Origin: JAPPFW01 sp965200835
GTDB taxonomy: Bacteria; Actinomycetota; Acidimicrobiia; Spongiisociales; Spongiisociaceae
Direction: 5' to 3'
Length of the DNA stretch: 64,000 bases
Assembly (NCBI GenBank): GCA_965200835.1
Contig: OZ241390.1
Location: forward strand, 2,771,420 to 2,835,419
Below are positions 54,282-62,622 of the stretch, in pieces. The translations under genes were made by a program, and so were the position numbers. The notes under the pieces were generated by a model. It did not search any database. It was not told the origin of the DNA and saw only the letters and a list, made by a program, of their open reading frames with translations. Within the stretch, counting starts at the first letter, position 1, and each line of letters opens with the position of its first letter.

Positions 54282-55325
54282 ATGACCGGGACACTTGTAA
54301 CAAGGCGCAAGAACTCGAAAAAGTTCCTGGCTCTGCTGTCGGCTGCGATCCTCATGCTGGCGGCCTGCAGTATCGGGGACGAGGAGGAAGGACCGGTCCA
54401 GATGGCCCGGGCGTCATGGAGCAGCGGCTACATGCAAGCGGCCATCTACGCCCAGCTCATCAGCGAGCTCGGTTACGAGGTGACCGATCCGGCCGACCAT
54501 ACGCTCGATCCCAACGGCTTCTACCCTGCACTGGCCAACGGGCAGTACGATCTGTGGGCCAACGGTTGGTTCCCCCTCCACGACTTCTACTTGGAAGGAG
54601 AGCTGGTTACCGGCCAGTCCGTCGAGCTACCCATCGAGGCTGTCGGTGATCAGGTAGCTTCCGGAGCTCTGCAAGGCTTCATGATCGACAAGGCCACCGC
54701 TGACTCGATGGGGGTCACGTCCATGAACGACGTGGTCGCCAATGCGGGGGCCTTCGACCATGATGGGGATGGCAAAGCCGACCTGTTCGGATGCAACAAG
54801 GGTTGGGGTTGCAACACCCTTATCGACACCCAGATCGCCGAGTTCGGCTGGGGCGCCAACGTGGAGCAGATCGTCGGAGACTACGACGCTCTGATGGCCG
54901 GCGTGCAGGACATGATCGCCAACGGCGAGTCGGTCCTGTTCTACGCCTGGACACCCAACTGGACGATGGAAGCTCTCACGCCTGGCGAGGACGTCATGTG
55001 GGTCACTTCCCGTGCCCTGCCCAACGAAGGCATGACTGCGGTCAGTGGCCTGGCGGGATGCGCTTGGGATCCGTGCGACCTGGGCTGGACGGTGAGCAGC
55101 ATCAGGGCAGTGGCCAACTCGGACTTCCTGGACCGGAATCCGCAGATCGAAGCCCTGCTTGGAGCGGTGAAGATCCCCTTGGGGGACATCGCCGCGCAGA
55201 ACGCCAGGATGGCTTCCGCGATGGGCTACTCGGAGGAACAGATCCAGGCCGATGCGGCCGCGTGGATCGCCTCGAACCGGGCCACGGTGGATGGCTGGCT
55301 GGCGACAGCTAGAGCTGCCGGCTAG
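54282..55325 (+). CDS. Glycine betaine/proline-betaine-binding lipoprotein (OpuAC-like)
   Basis: 347 residues. Lipoprotein signal with lipobox LMLAACS (Cys29), then one OpuAC/ProX-like domain: RASWSSGYMQ, DLWANGWFPLH, AWTPNW, GLAGCAWDPCDLGWT. It is clearly paralogous to the N-terminal domain of the divergent K+ channel: both share a Ca-loop-like DxDGDGxAD (159-167 here) and two close Cys pairs (171/177 and 260/265). It starts two bases after the BCCT stop, so it is co-translated with a secondary carrier instead of an ABC permease. It may deliver betaine to the carrier or buffer it at the surface. A strong hairpin follows. Confidence 0.92.
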   Translation: MTGTLVTRRKNSKKFLALLSAAILMLAACSIGDEEEGPVQMARASWSSGYMQAAIYAQLISELGYEVTDPADHTLDPNGFYPALANGQYDLWANGWFPLHDFYLEGELVTGQSVELPIEAVGDQVASGALQGFMIDKATADSMGVTSMNDVVANAGAFDHDGDGKADLFGCNKGWGCNTLIDTQIAEFGWGANVEQIVGDYDALMAGVQDMIANGESVLFYAWTPNWTMEALTPGEDVMWVTSRALPNEGMTAVSGLAGCAWDPCDLGWTVSSIRAVANSDFLDRNPQIEALLGAVKIPLGDIAAQNARMASAMGYSEEQIQADAAAWIASNRATVDGWLATARAAG

Positions 55326-55362
55326 CTGAGCGGACAAGCTAACTCGAGCCCCTAGGGTATTA

Positions 55363-55401
55363 GGAGAACCGGCTCCCAGCATCCGCAGGAGCCGGTTCTC
55401 C
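55363..55401 (+). terminator. Strong hairpin after the osmolyte transporter pair
   Basis: GGAGAACCGGCTCC (55363-55376) and GGAGCCGGTTCTCC (55388-55401) pair perfectly over 14 bp with an 11-base loop, 37 bases after the stop. No T-run, but stem strength suits GC-rich termination. Confidence 0.8.
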
Positions 55402-55456
55402 GCGCTCGGCCGCTCGCCAAGGCTTCCAAATACTCCGACCGTGGCACGACCTACGG

Positions 55457-55462
55457 TATAAT
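55457..55462 (+). promoter_or_regulatory. Candidate -10 box upstream of the MscS-like gene
   Basis: Perfect TATAAT 34 bases before the ATG at 55497, with CCGACC (partial TTGACA match) 16 bases upstream. Plausible sigma-70-type promoter. Confidence 0.5.
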
Positions 55463-55496
55463 TTCACCGCATCGGCAACCGCAAGGGAGGTATTAA

Positions 55497-56144
55497 ATGT
55501 CAGACTTCATTGACGTCCTGGCCGATGGCATGAGGAATACGGGGGAGGCCATTGGTGAACTGATCCCCAAGCTGATCGGGGCGGCGGCCAGCTTGCTGGT
55601 CGGCTGGCTGATCGCCAGGCTCTTGCAAGGAGCAGTGACCCGCCTGCTGAAAGCAGTGAAACTCGATGCGCTGCTGGGACGGGCCGGAATCGGGGATGGA
55701 ACCGGCTCCAGGGGTGCTGAATTGATAGGGCGAACGTTCTTCTGGATCGTCATGGCGTTCGTCTTCCTAGGCGTTGGCGAGATTCTCGACATGGAGTATC
55801 TGAACAGCGCGATATCTGGCGCGCTCCGTTACTCGCCTTTCGTGGTGATAGCGATCGCCATGGTGATCGTGGCCGCAGGGATAGGTGCCTGGGTCGGTCG
55901 ACTTTGCACTCCCTGGGCACAGGAGCATCAGGTCAGCTGGCTGCCCGGAGCGGCACGCGCGATGGTGATTGGTCTCGGAATCTTTGCAGCCATGAATACC
56001 TTGCAGATCGCTGTGGAAGTGGTCAACATCCTGTTCATCGCCGTAGTAGGTACGACAGCGGCCACTCTGACCATCGCTTTCGGTGTGGGCGGTATCGCAC
56101 CCGCCAGAGAGTGGTGGACCAAGACGCTCACCAGGGAGGACTGA
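55497..56144 (+). CDS. MscS-type TM-helix (mechanosensitive-channel-like) membrane protein
   Basis: 215 residues with GGGAGG before the start. It has about five membrane helices in repeated units of the conserved TM_helix type: LIPKLIGAAASLLVGWLIARLLQGAV followed by LLGRAGIGDGTGSRGAELIGRTFFW, then AISGALRYSPFVVIAIAMVIVAAG and a final helix pair. This is the CmpX/MscS-related plan without the large cytoplasmic beta domain. It lies right after the betaine transporter genes but behind its own promoter and their terminator. A role in osmotic release is suggested by context. Confidence 0.8.
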   Translation: MSDFIDVLADGMRNTGEAIGELIPKLIGAAASLLVGWLIARLLQGAVTRLLKAVKLDALLGRAGIGDGTGSRGAELIGRTFFWIVMAFVFLGVGEILDMEYLNSAISGALRYSPFVVIAIAMVIVAAGIGAWVGRLCTPWAQEHQVSWLPGAARAMVIGLGIFAAMNTLQIAVEVVNILFIAVVGTTAATLTIAFGVGGIAPAREWWTKTLTRED

Positions 56145-56294
56145 GTTACAAGCTCTCAGGCATGGGAACACGCCGCCCTTCTGGTAAGTGGTGTGTCCAT
56201 CTAACTGCCATGAGATGAGGAATACCGTGGTGCTTGGCGAGAATCGGGTCCCGAGCGGACGAAGCTTTCCCCACTCCCTATTCGCGGATCTCCT

Positions 56295-56774
56295 CTAGTA
56301 CCCAACCCGCCACAGCAGCTCACCATCCGACGGATCCAGTATCGGGCCGGAGCCTGGTGCGGTAAACAAGGGATGGTTGATCACCACCGTCAGCGAGCAT
56401 CCGGGACGGATCACCCGAGCAGTCTCCTGGAAGAATATGCCCGAGTCCTCGAAGTGTTCCAGTGCCAGAACCGCGTACGCACCATCCGCCGCCGCACTTC
56501 TCACGCAAGCCATCCAGGGAAGGCGGTTCAGCAACACCGGATGCCGGCGAGCGGCCATCCGAGCAAGAGTACGATTGATGTCGACGCCGATCACGGTCGC
56601 TCCCCTACCCACCACTAGGTCGGCGACCCGACCGTCACCGATCCCCAGATCTAGGAGTATCTGCCCTTCGACTTCTGGAAGGACTTCCAGAAAGAGCGGT
56701 ATCACTTCTTCCCGATACGAAGGATCCCGAGACTCTTCGAGCCACCACTCCCCTAGTTCGTTCCACGAGTCCAT
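56295..56774 (-). CDS. SAM-dependent methyltransferase, possibly shortened
   Basis: 159 residues of class I methyltransferase: motif I LLDLGIGDGRVADLVV, Asp at the end of beta-2 in VIGVDINRTL, motif region AVLALEHFEDSG and post-motif ETARVIRPGC. The product ends abruptly at LDPSDGELLWRVGY, where I would expect 50-80 more residues, so the C-terminus may be lost. Target unknown. It sits between the osmolyte locus and two decayed genes. Confidence 0.72.
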   Translation of the reverse strand: MDSWNELGEWWLEESRDPSYREEVIPLFLEVLPEVEGQILLDLGIGDGRVADLVVGRGATVIGVDINRTLARMAARRHPVLLNRLPWMACVRSAAADGAYAVLALEHFEDSGIFFQETARVIRPGCSLTVVINHPLFTAPGSGPILDPSDGELLWRVGY

Positions 56775-56801
56775 TCGGCCAATCCCCAGATTGGGAGTCC
56801 T

Positions 56802-57030
56802 TCAGCGAACAGCGATGGGCAACTCCACGAATCGCTTGTTCCATTCTTCCACATTGAACACTGGGCACCGCTGCACGAGTCTGTGTTGCCATGTGTCCGG
56901 GAGGCCAACCGATGGGATCACCTTGCGCAAGGCTCGTGCCCTCCCGAGCAGAGCGGGGACTATCGAGGTCCTCCGATACCAAGATTACGTAGTAGTGACA
57001 CGTTGTCGACACTCTTACCGTGCCGACCAA
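56802..57030 (-). pseudogene. Remnant of a gene following the AAA ATPase
   Basis: The TTG at 57030 directly follows the ATPase stop and reads VSTTCHYYVILVSEDLD. The coding sense then continues in another frame as IVPALLGRARALRKVIPSV and ends PVFNVEEWNKRFVELPIAV before a stop at 56802. The two parts join smoothly if a few bases were lost near 56965. About 77 residues remain. Family not recognised. Probably the second gene of a decayed two-gene ATPase module. Confidence 0.5.
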
Positions 57031-57988
57031 TTAGGTGGTATCGTAATCTCCAATCTGTTCTCTGTTAGTCTCATCTGACTGTATTGAAAGCTCTCGCTCA
57101 ATATCACGGTCGTATAGACCATCGAATGTATCGAAAATCGCTGTGTCATTGACACCGAGGTAGTGGTCCGTGCTGTCCAGACGGATCTCCGACGCTTGCC
57201 GATACAATGAATGGTACAAGACCTCATCATCACTGCTGGTCTGCAGGTCGAGTTCCTTGAGAATAACGTAGTCGTGGGTTGCAAGAAATACCTGAACTCC
57301 CATCTGTTGGAGTTGTAACAGTATGCGTATGACCGGTTGGAACAGGCTTGGGCTTAAGTTCGCCTCCGGCTCGTCCCAGAAGAGAATCGATCCACTGGCA
57401 AGGGATCCATTCTGGATTAGCAGATAAAGGAGACCTAACTTCCTGATACCCTCCGCAAGGAGCGTGAACTCCAATTCACCCCTAAAGCGAAGAAAGAATT
57501 CTTCACCCTTGATGACTACTGTTTCGCCCATCGCCTCTTTCAAACTCTTAAGAAGAGTCTCACGCTGTAGATCAGGCCTTCCTAACTTGACTGGAAGGTA
57601 AGCCCTATCGATTATGTCAGCGTACACCGCCTCGAATGAAATCTCACGAAGTTGATATCGGGATTGAAATCCCTTGGCGTTGGCTAACATTTCTTTTACG
57701 GGAATGTATGTGCTGTCTACTTTGTTTGCGTACCACGCCGTTGTTCCCGTTATGGGTACCCGCTTTGTGACTCGGGCCCTCCCGGTGTACGAGTTGTCGA
57801 GCATAATCCTCTTCGGTCTTGCTGATGTGGCAAGCGGCGTGGGCCACTTTCATGAGGTGGGTCTTGCCAGTTCCGTTAGCACCTATCAGAACGTTGATCC
57901 CTGGAGATGGAGAGAAGTCCAGGCTACTGAAGGCGGTAAAGTTCTCTAGCCGTATACGGGTGATCTTCGTGTAAGGATGGTGGGTCAT
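57031..57988 (-). pseudogene. AAA-family (RecF/OLD-like) ATPase, frame-broken
   Basis: N-terminal part from the ATG at 57988: IRLENFTAFSSLDFSPSPGI, Walker A LIGANGTGKTHLMK. After TEEDYARQLV (about 57800) the frame changes and continues as WYANKVDSTYIPVKEMLANA, SILFWDEPEANLSP (Walker B) and VFLATHDYVILKEL (switch His). Against what I recall of such ATPases, a central segment is missing near the break, so a deletion rather than a single-base error is likely. The GC content of a sampled stretch is about 43%, well below neighbours, indicating recent acquisition. Related ATPases occur in defence modules. Confidence 0.8.
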
Positions 57989-58085
57989 GGGTTCTCCGCC
58001 GGGCGTGGCCCCGAAGCTAGCTACCTGCTAGACCGTACAGGCTGCACGCTGCCAGACCCGTGGGATTCGGCAGCAAGGCGGTCGT

Positions 58086-60905
58086 TCAGGGGAGTACCTC
58101 GCGCAGGAACTTGCCGGTGTACGACTCCGGCACCTGGGCCACCTGCTCGGGAGTCCCAGTGGCGACGATCAGCCCTCCCTCGTCGCCACCTTCCGGACCC
58201 ATGTCCAGCAGCCAGTCGGCCGACCGCACCACGTCCAAGTTATGCTCGATGATTATCACGGTGTTGCCGGTATCGACCAGCCGGTGGAGCACTTGCAGCA
58301 ATCGGCGGGTGTCCTCGAAGTGGAGCCCGGTGGTGGGTTCATCGAGTATGTAAATGGTGTTACCGGTCGCGCGCTTGCCGAGCTCGGAAGCCAGCTTCAC
58401 CCGCTGGGCCTCTCCTCCTGACAGGGTGGGAGCGGGTTGGCCAAGGCGTATGTAGCCCAGACCCACGTCGTAGATGGTCTTCAGGATCCGAGCAATGGGG
58501 GCCTGGGCTTCGAAGAGGGTCACCGCTTCCTCCACCGGCATGTTCAGTACATCGGCGATGGTTCGGCCCTTCCAACGCACCTCCAGGGTGTCACGGTTGT
58601 AACGGGACCCCTCGCACACCTCGCATGGCACGTAGACATCGGGGAGGAAGTGCATCTCGATCTTGATGGTGCCGTCCCCCCGGCAGGCTTCGCAGCGGCC
58701 CCCGCGCACGTTGAAAGAAAAGCGCCCCGGCAGGTACCCACGGGCCCGGGACTCGGGTGTGGAAGCGAACAGCTTGCGAATCCGATCGAACAGCTTGGTG
58801 TAGGTGGCGGGATTCGACCTCGGTGTCCGGCCGATGGGTGACTGGTCGATGTTGATCACCTTGTCCAGCTGGTCGACGCCTTCCAGGCGGCGGTGCCGGC
58901 CCGGGACGGCCCGGGACCGGTACATCTTCTGATGGAGTGCCTTCGACAGTATCTCCTGGACCAGGGAGGACTTGCCGCTCCCCGAAACTCCGGTGACCGC
59001 GATGAGCTTCCCGAGGGGGAAGGTCACATCCAGGTTCCGAAGGTTGTTCTCCGCAGCTCCGATCACGGTCAGGGTGCGGCCATCACCCTCTCGCCTCCGG
59101 TCGGGAGTGGGAATGCTACGGCGGCCGGCCAGATAGTCGCCGGTGAGCGAAGCAGGCTCAGCCATTACCTCGGCCACTCCCCCCTCCGCCACGACATGAC
59201 CACCGTGTTCGCCCGCCCCCGGCCCCAGATCCACCACGTAATCAGCCGTCCGGATGGTCTCCTCGTCGTGCTCTACCACGATGAGGGTGTTACCCAGATC
59301 CCGCAGGCGGAGCAGCGTCTCCAATAGGCGGCGATTGTCCCGCTGGTGAAGACCGATCGACGGCTCATCGAGGACGTACAGCACGCCCATCAGACCCGAG
59401 CCGATCTGGGTTGCCAACCTGATCCGCTGGGCCTCACCCCCCGAAAGGGTGGCGGCTCCCCGGTAGAGCGTCAGGTAGTCAAGACCCACGTCGAGCAGGA
59501 ACCGCAACCGGGCATGGATCTCCTTCAACACCGGGGCAGCAATAGTGGCGTCCCGGTCGCTAAGCACGAGACCGTCCAGCGCCTGGAGGGTGTGGCGGAT
59601 CGACTGGCGGCACAGCTCGAATATGTTGCGGCCATTGACGGTCACCGCCAGGGATACCGGATTCAACCGGCCTCCCCCGCAAGCAGGGCAGGGTATCTCT
59701 CGCATGTACGCCTGGTAGTGGGACCTGGCATGCTCCGACTCGGTCTGGTCGTGGCGGCGCCGCAATACCCCCATTACCCCTTCATAGGTGGCGGTATAGC
59801 GACGCCGCCTTCCGAATCGGTTGGTGAACGACACCCGGATCCTAAGATCCCCGGTGCCGTAGAGAACCGCTTGCTGGTGTTCGTGGTCCAGCGTCCGGAA
59901 GGCTGCGTCGATGTCGAAGCCAAGTTCTTTGGCCAGGCCCCTCAGCAACCGGTGAAAGTAGCGGCTCCGGTTGTCCCCCCACGGGGCGATCGCTCCCTCG
60001 GCGATCGACAGCTCATCATCGGGAATCACCAGCAAAGGGTCGACCTCGAACTTGGTCCCCAACCCCGAGCATGGCTCGCACGCTCCGTAGGGACTGTTGA
60101 AGGAGAACGAGCGTGGCTCGAGCTGATCGAACGAGACGCCGCACTCAGTGCAGGCGAGGTGCTGGCTGAAGGTCAACTCGGATCCGCCGATGACGTCCAC
60201 CACAGCCACTCCCCCGGTGAGGTTCAGAGCGGTCTCGAGCGACTCGGTGAGCCGGCGAGTACCGCCCCGGCCAGCGATGAGCCGGTCCACCACTACTTCG
60301 ATGGTGTGGGTGAAGTAGCGATCCAGCTTGATGGACTCGCCCAGATACCTCACCTCGCCGTCTACTCGGGCTCGGCTGAAACCCTGCCGTGACAGGTCAC
60401 GGAACAGTTCCTCGTACTCGCCCTTCCTTCCCCGGATGATGGGGGCCAGCACCTGATAGCGGGTCCCGTCCTCGAGCTGCGATATCTGATCGACGATCTG
60501 CTGGGGGGTCTGGCGGGCCACCGCCTGGCCGCACTCGGGACAGTGGGGCCGGCCGATCCGAGCGTAGAGGAGACGGAGGTAGTCGTGGATCTCGGTGATG
60601 GTGCCCACCGTGGAACGCGGGTTGCGGGAGGCGGTCTTCTGGTCGATGGAGATAGCCGGCGACAGCCCCTCGATGAAGTCCACGTCCGGCTTGTCCATCT
60701 GGCCGAGAAACTGCCGGGCGTAGGCGGACAGGCTCTCCACGTAGCGGCGCTGGCCTTCCGCATAGATGGTGTCGAAGGCCAGGCTGGACTTGCCCGATCC
60801 GGACAGCCCCGTGAACACGATGAGACGGTCCCGTGGCAGATCGATAGATACGTCAGCCAGGTTGTGCTCGCGCGCACCCCGCACCACCAGCCTGTCCTTG
60901 ATCAT
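58086..60905 (-). CDS. uvrA: Excinuclease ABC subunit UvrA
   Basis: 939 residues from the ATG at 60905. Two ABC ATPase units: Walker A GLSGSGKSS (N) and GVSGSGKSS (C), signatures LSGGEAQRIRLA and LSGGEAQRVKLA, and the zinc Cys pairs CTECG...CEPCSG and CEACRGDG...CEVCEG. Damage-recognition subunit of nucleotide excision repair. Reading upstream in frame adds low-complexity His residues, so the internal ATG is preferred. It is monocistronic here and lies 10 kb from uvrC. Confidence 0.98.
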   Translation of the reverse strand: MIKDRLVVRGAREHNLADVSIDLPRDRLIVFTGLSGSGKSSLAFDTIYAEGQRRYVESLSAYARQFLGQMDKPDVDFIEGLSPAISIDQKTASRNPRSTVGTITEIHDYLRLLYARIGRPHCPECGQAVARQTPQQIVDQISQLEDGTRYQVLAPIIRGRKGEYEELFRDLSRQGFSRARVDGEVRYLGESIKLDRYFTHTIEVVVDRLIAGRGGTRRLTESLETALNLTGGVAVVDVIGGSELTFSQHLACTECGVSFDQLEPRSFSFNSPYGACEPCSGLGTKFEVDPLLVIPDDELSIAEGAIAPWGDNRSRYFHRLLRGLAKELGFDIDAAFRTLDHEHQQAVLYGTGDLRIRVSFTNRFGRRRRYTATYEGVMGVLRRRHDQTESEHARSHYQAYMREIPCPACGGGRLNPVSLAVTVNGRNIFELCRQSIRHTLQALDGLVLSDRDATIAAPVLKEIHARLRFLLDVGLDYLTLYRGAATLSGGEAQRIRLATQIGSGLMGVLYVLDEPSIGLHQRDNRRLLETLLRLRDLGNTLIVVEHDEETIRTADYVVDLGPGAGEHGGHVVAEGGVAEVMAEPASLTGDYLAGRRSIPTPDRRREGDGRTLTVIGAAENNLRNLDVTFPLGKLIAVTGVSGSGKSSLVQEILSKALHQKMYRSRAVPGRHRRLEGVDQLDKVINIDQSPIGRTPRSNPATYTKLFDRIRKLFASTPESRARGYLPGRFSFNVRGGRCEACRGDGTIKIEMHFLPDVYVPCEVCEGSRYNRDTLEVRWKGRTIADVLNMPVEEAVTLFEAQAPIARILKTIYDVGLGYIRLGQPAPTLSGGEAQRVKLASELGKRATGNTIYILDEPTTGLHFEDTRRLLQVLHRLVDTGNTVIIIEHNLDVVRSADWLLDMGPEGGDEGGLIVATGTPEQVAQVPESYTGKFLREVLP

Positions 60906-61085
60906 GATGACCAGCTCGACTCCATAGGGAAGCGCGGCGACCGCATTATGGTGATGGTGGTAGCCGTTGCCCCCAGTGACGGAGCGGCACACATGCTCAG
61001 CCCGGCCGAGCGTGGCGCACTATGAGGATGCCAACGGTAAATTACTCGTCCCGGTTCGCCCGGTAGGAAGGTAGCGACCGGACCG

Positions 61086-61850
61086 TCAGCTGGGCTCGAA
61101 TATGGTGAATGTGACCTTCTGATCATCGTTTACCACGGCAAACCGCCCCACCGATATTTCGGTGACCGGCACACATATGTCACCACCGAGGCTGGTCACC
61201 TTTGCGGCTGCGGCGGCCGCGTCTTCCACCTGGATGTACACCATCCAGTGGGACGGTATGTCTCCCCAGTTCTCGTCCATCTCCAGCAACCCACAGACCA
61301 TGACTTCGTCCAGGGCCGCCAGGTGGTAGTTGCCGCCCTGGTCCATCGGCATGCTGCTCCACTCCCAACCGAACAGGCTGGTGTAGAAGCTCTGGGTGCG
61401 CTCCAGATCACGGGTGTACAGCTCGGTCCAACCCATGGTGCCCGGCCGGCGGATTGCATCCGCTCCCCCGAACACCTTGGCCTGCCACAGCAACACCAGT
61501 GCGCCCCACGGGTCCTGCATGAGGGCGGTCAATCCCGCCCCTACATCGTCCGGTCCCATCAGGAATTTGGCTCCCAGCGCCTTGGCCTGCTCGGCCGTGG
61601 CTTCCATGTGGTCGGTGGCGATGTAGGAGAGCCAGTGAGAAGCTGTTCCCTGGGGAAGCGCGGGCACGGGCGGTCCGAGAGCTCCGACGTTCTGGCCATC
61701 CAGGCTGAATACGGTGTAGAACTGGCCCTCGTTGCTCATCGGAATGTCCGTGCCTTCCCAACCGAACAGCTGGCTGTAAAACGCCTTGCCCCGCTCGGGA
61801 TCCGGCACATAGGTGTCCATCCAGCAGAAGGTGCCGTGCGGGTGTTCCAT
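61086..61850 (-). CDS. Two-domain VOC family protein (CFP-30-like)
   Basis: 254 residues comprising two tandem glyoxalase-like domains: GTFCWMDTYVPDPERGKAFYSQLFGWE in the first and GWTELYTRDLERTQSFYTSLFGWEW in the second. This pattern is that of the Streptomyces hydroxylase/CFP-30 family, in which both domains start xFYxxLFGW. Metal ligands are not obvious at all positions, so it may bind a ligand without catalysis. It stands alone. Confidence 0.88.
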   Translation of the reverse strand: MEHPHGTFCWMDTYVPDPERGKAFYSQLFGWEGTDIPMSNEGQFYTVFSLDGQNVGALGPPVPALPQGTASHWLSYIATDHMEATAEQAKALGAKFLMGPDDVGAGLTALMQDPWGALVLLWQAKVFGGADAIRRPGTMGWTELYTRDLERTQSFYTSLFGWEWSSMPMDQGGNYHLAALDEVMVCGLLEMDENWGDIPSHWMVYIQVEDAAAAAAKVTSLGGDICVPVTEISVGRFAVVNDDQKVTFTIFEPS

Positions 61851-62057
61851 GGGTGCTCTCCCCTATCGTTGCCATCCGAGTGTCCACCGGCACCCCGATC
61901 TCGGGGAACCGCTCCGCAAGATGATACGCCGATACGAGACTTGCGCACCACCCGTCCCGTTGACCAGCAGTCCACGAACCAGCCCACCCCCGCGTCGAGC
62001 CTCGAGGAGGACCGACCGTACAACGGGCATCGAGTCAGACGGATGCCCGGCGATGCT

Positions 62058-62465
62058 TCAGCCTGGTACGGCTTGGGGGTCGGCGGTCGAGTCGGGCACC
62101 AGTCCCAGATGTCCCTCCACCCGGCCGAGACGGGTGCTGACATCGGCCAAGCGGGCATTCAGCGTAGCCAGATCAGAACGGATGTCACGGATGTCGGCGC
62201 GTATCTCCGCGAAAGAAGCGCAGGTGCGGACGTCCCCCTCCTTCATGTCTTTCCGGATACTGGCCTCCATCTTGGCCATGTCTCCCCGGATACTGGCCTC
62301 CATCTTGGCCATGTCCTCCCGGATACTGGCCTCCATCTTGGCCATGTCCCGCCGGATGCTGGCCTCCATGTGGCGCAGTTGTCGGGTGAAGAATCCGAGG
62401 AACGCCAGCATCGCCACCAGGAACGTGGCGACCGCGGCCCAGATCTGGATCACCTCAGCGGCCAT
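62058..62465 (-). CDS. Membrane-anchored hendecad coiled-coil protein
   Basis: 135 residues: N-terminal membrane helix (VATFLVAMLAFLGFF), then four 11-residue units of the MEASIRxDMAK type, then a second coil of heptads (FAEIRADIRDIRSDLATLNARLADVSTRLGRVE, given as its two halves around residue 105). Repeats of 11 residues make a right-handed or straight coiled coil. The gene carries a 33-bp DNA repeat. Function unknown; a scaffold or envelope spacer is possible. Confidence 0.7.
   Translation of the reverse strand: MAAEVIQIWAAVATFLVAMLAFLGFFTRQLRHMEASIRRDMAKMEASIREDMAKMEASIRGDMAKMEASIRKDMKEGDVRTCASFAEIRADIRDIRSDLATLNARLADVSTRLGRVEGHLGLVPDSTADPQAVPG
62253..62376 (-). repeat. 33-bp tandem repeat in the coiled-coil gene
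   Basis: Units start at 62253, 62286, 62319 and 62352 with the core CCGGATACTGGCCTCCATCT; the fourth is incomplete or diverged. Period 33 bases equals one 11-residue hendecad. Confidence 0.92.
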
Positions 62466-62622
62466 CGCGTTCCTTCGGCCTTCGGTACATGAACCAAGAA
62501 TAACATCGATAACGGCTAATGCTGTGCGAAGCCCCTAACGCTTCTCCCACTCAGGCTCATCCAGCCACGCAACACACACTCACCAGGTACCTACCCTCCA
62601 TGGATCTGACGCTATCGGCTGG

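Noticed and set aside
62253..62376. CRISPR array
   Set aside because: The 33-bp units abut with no spacers and lie in frame inside a coding region. No cas genes in the window.
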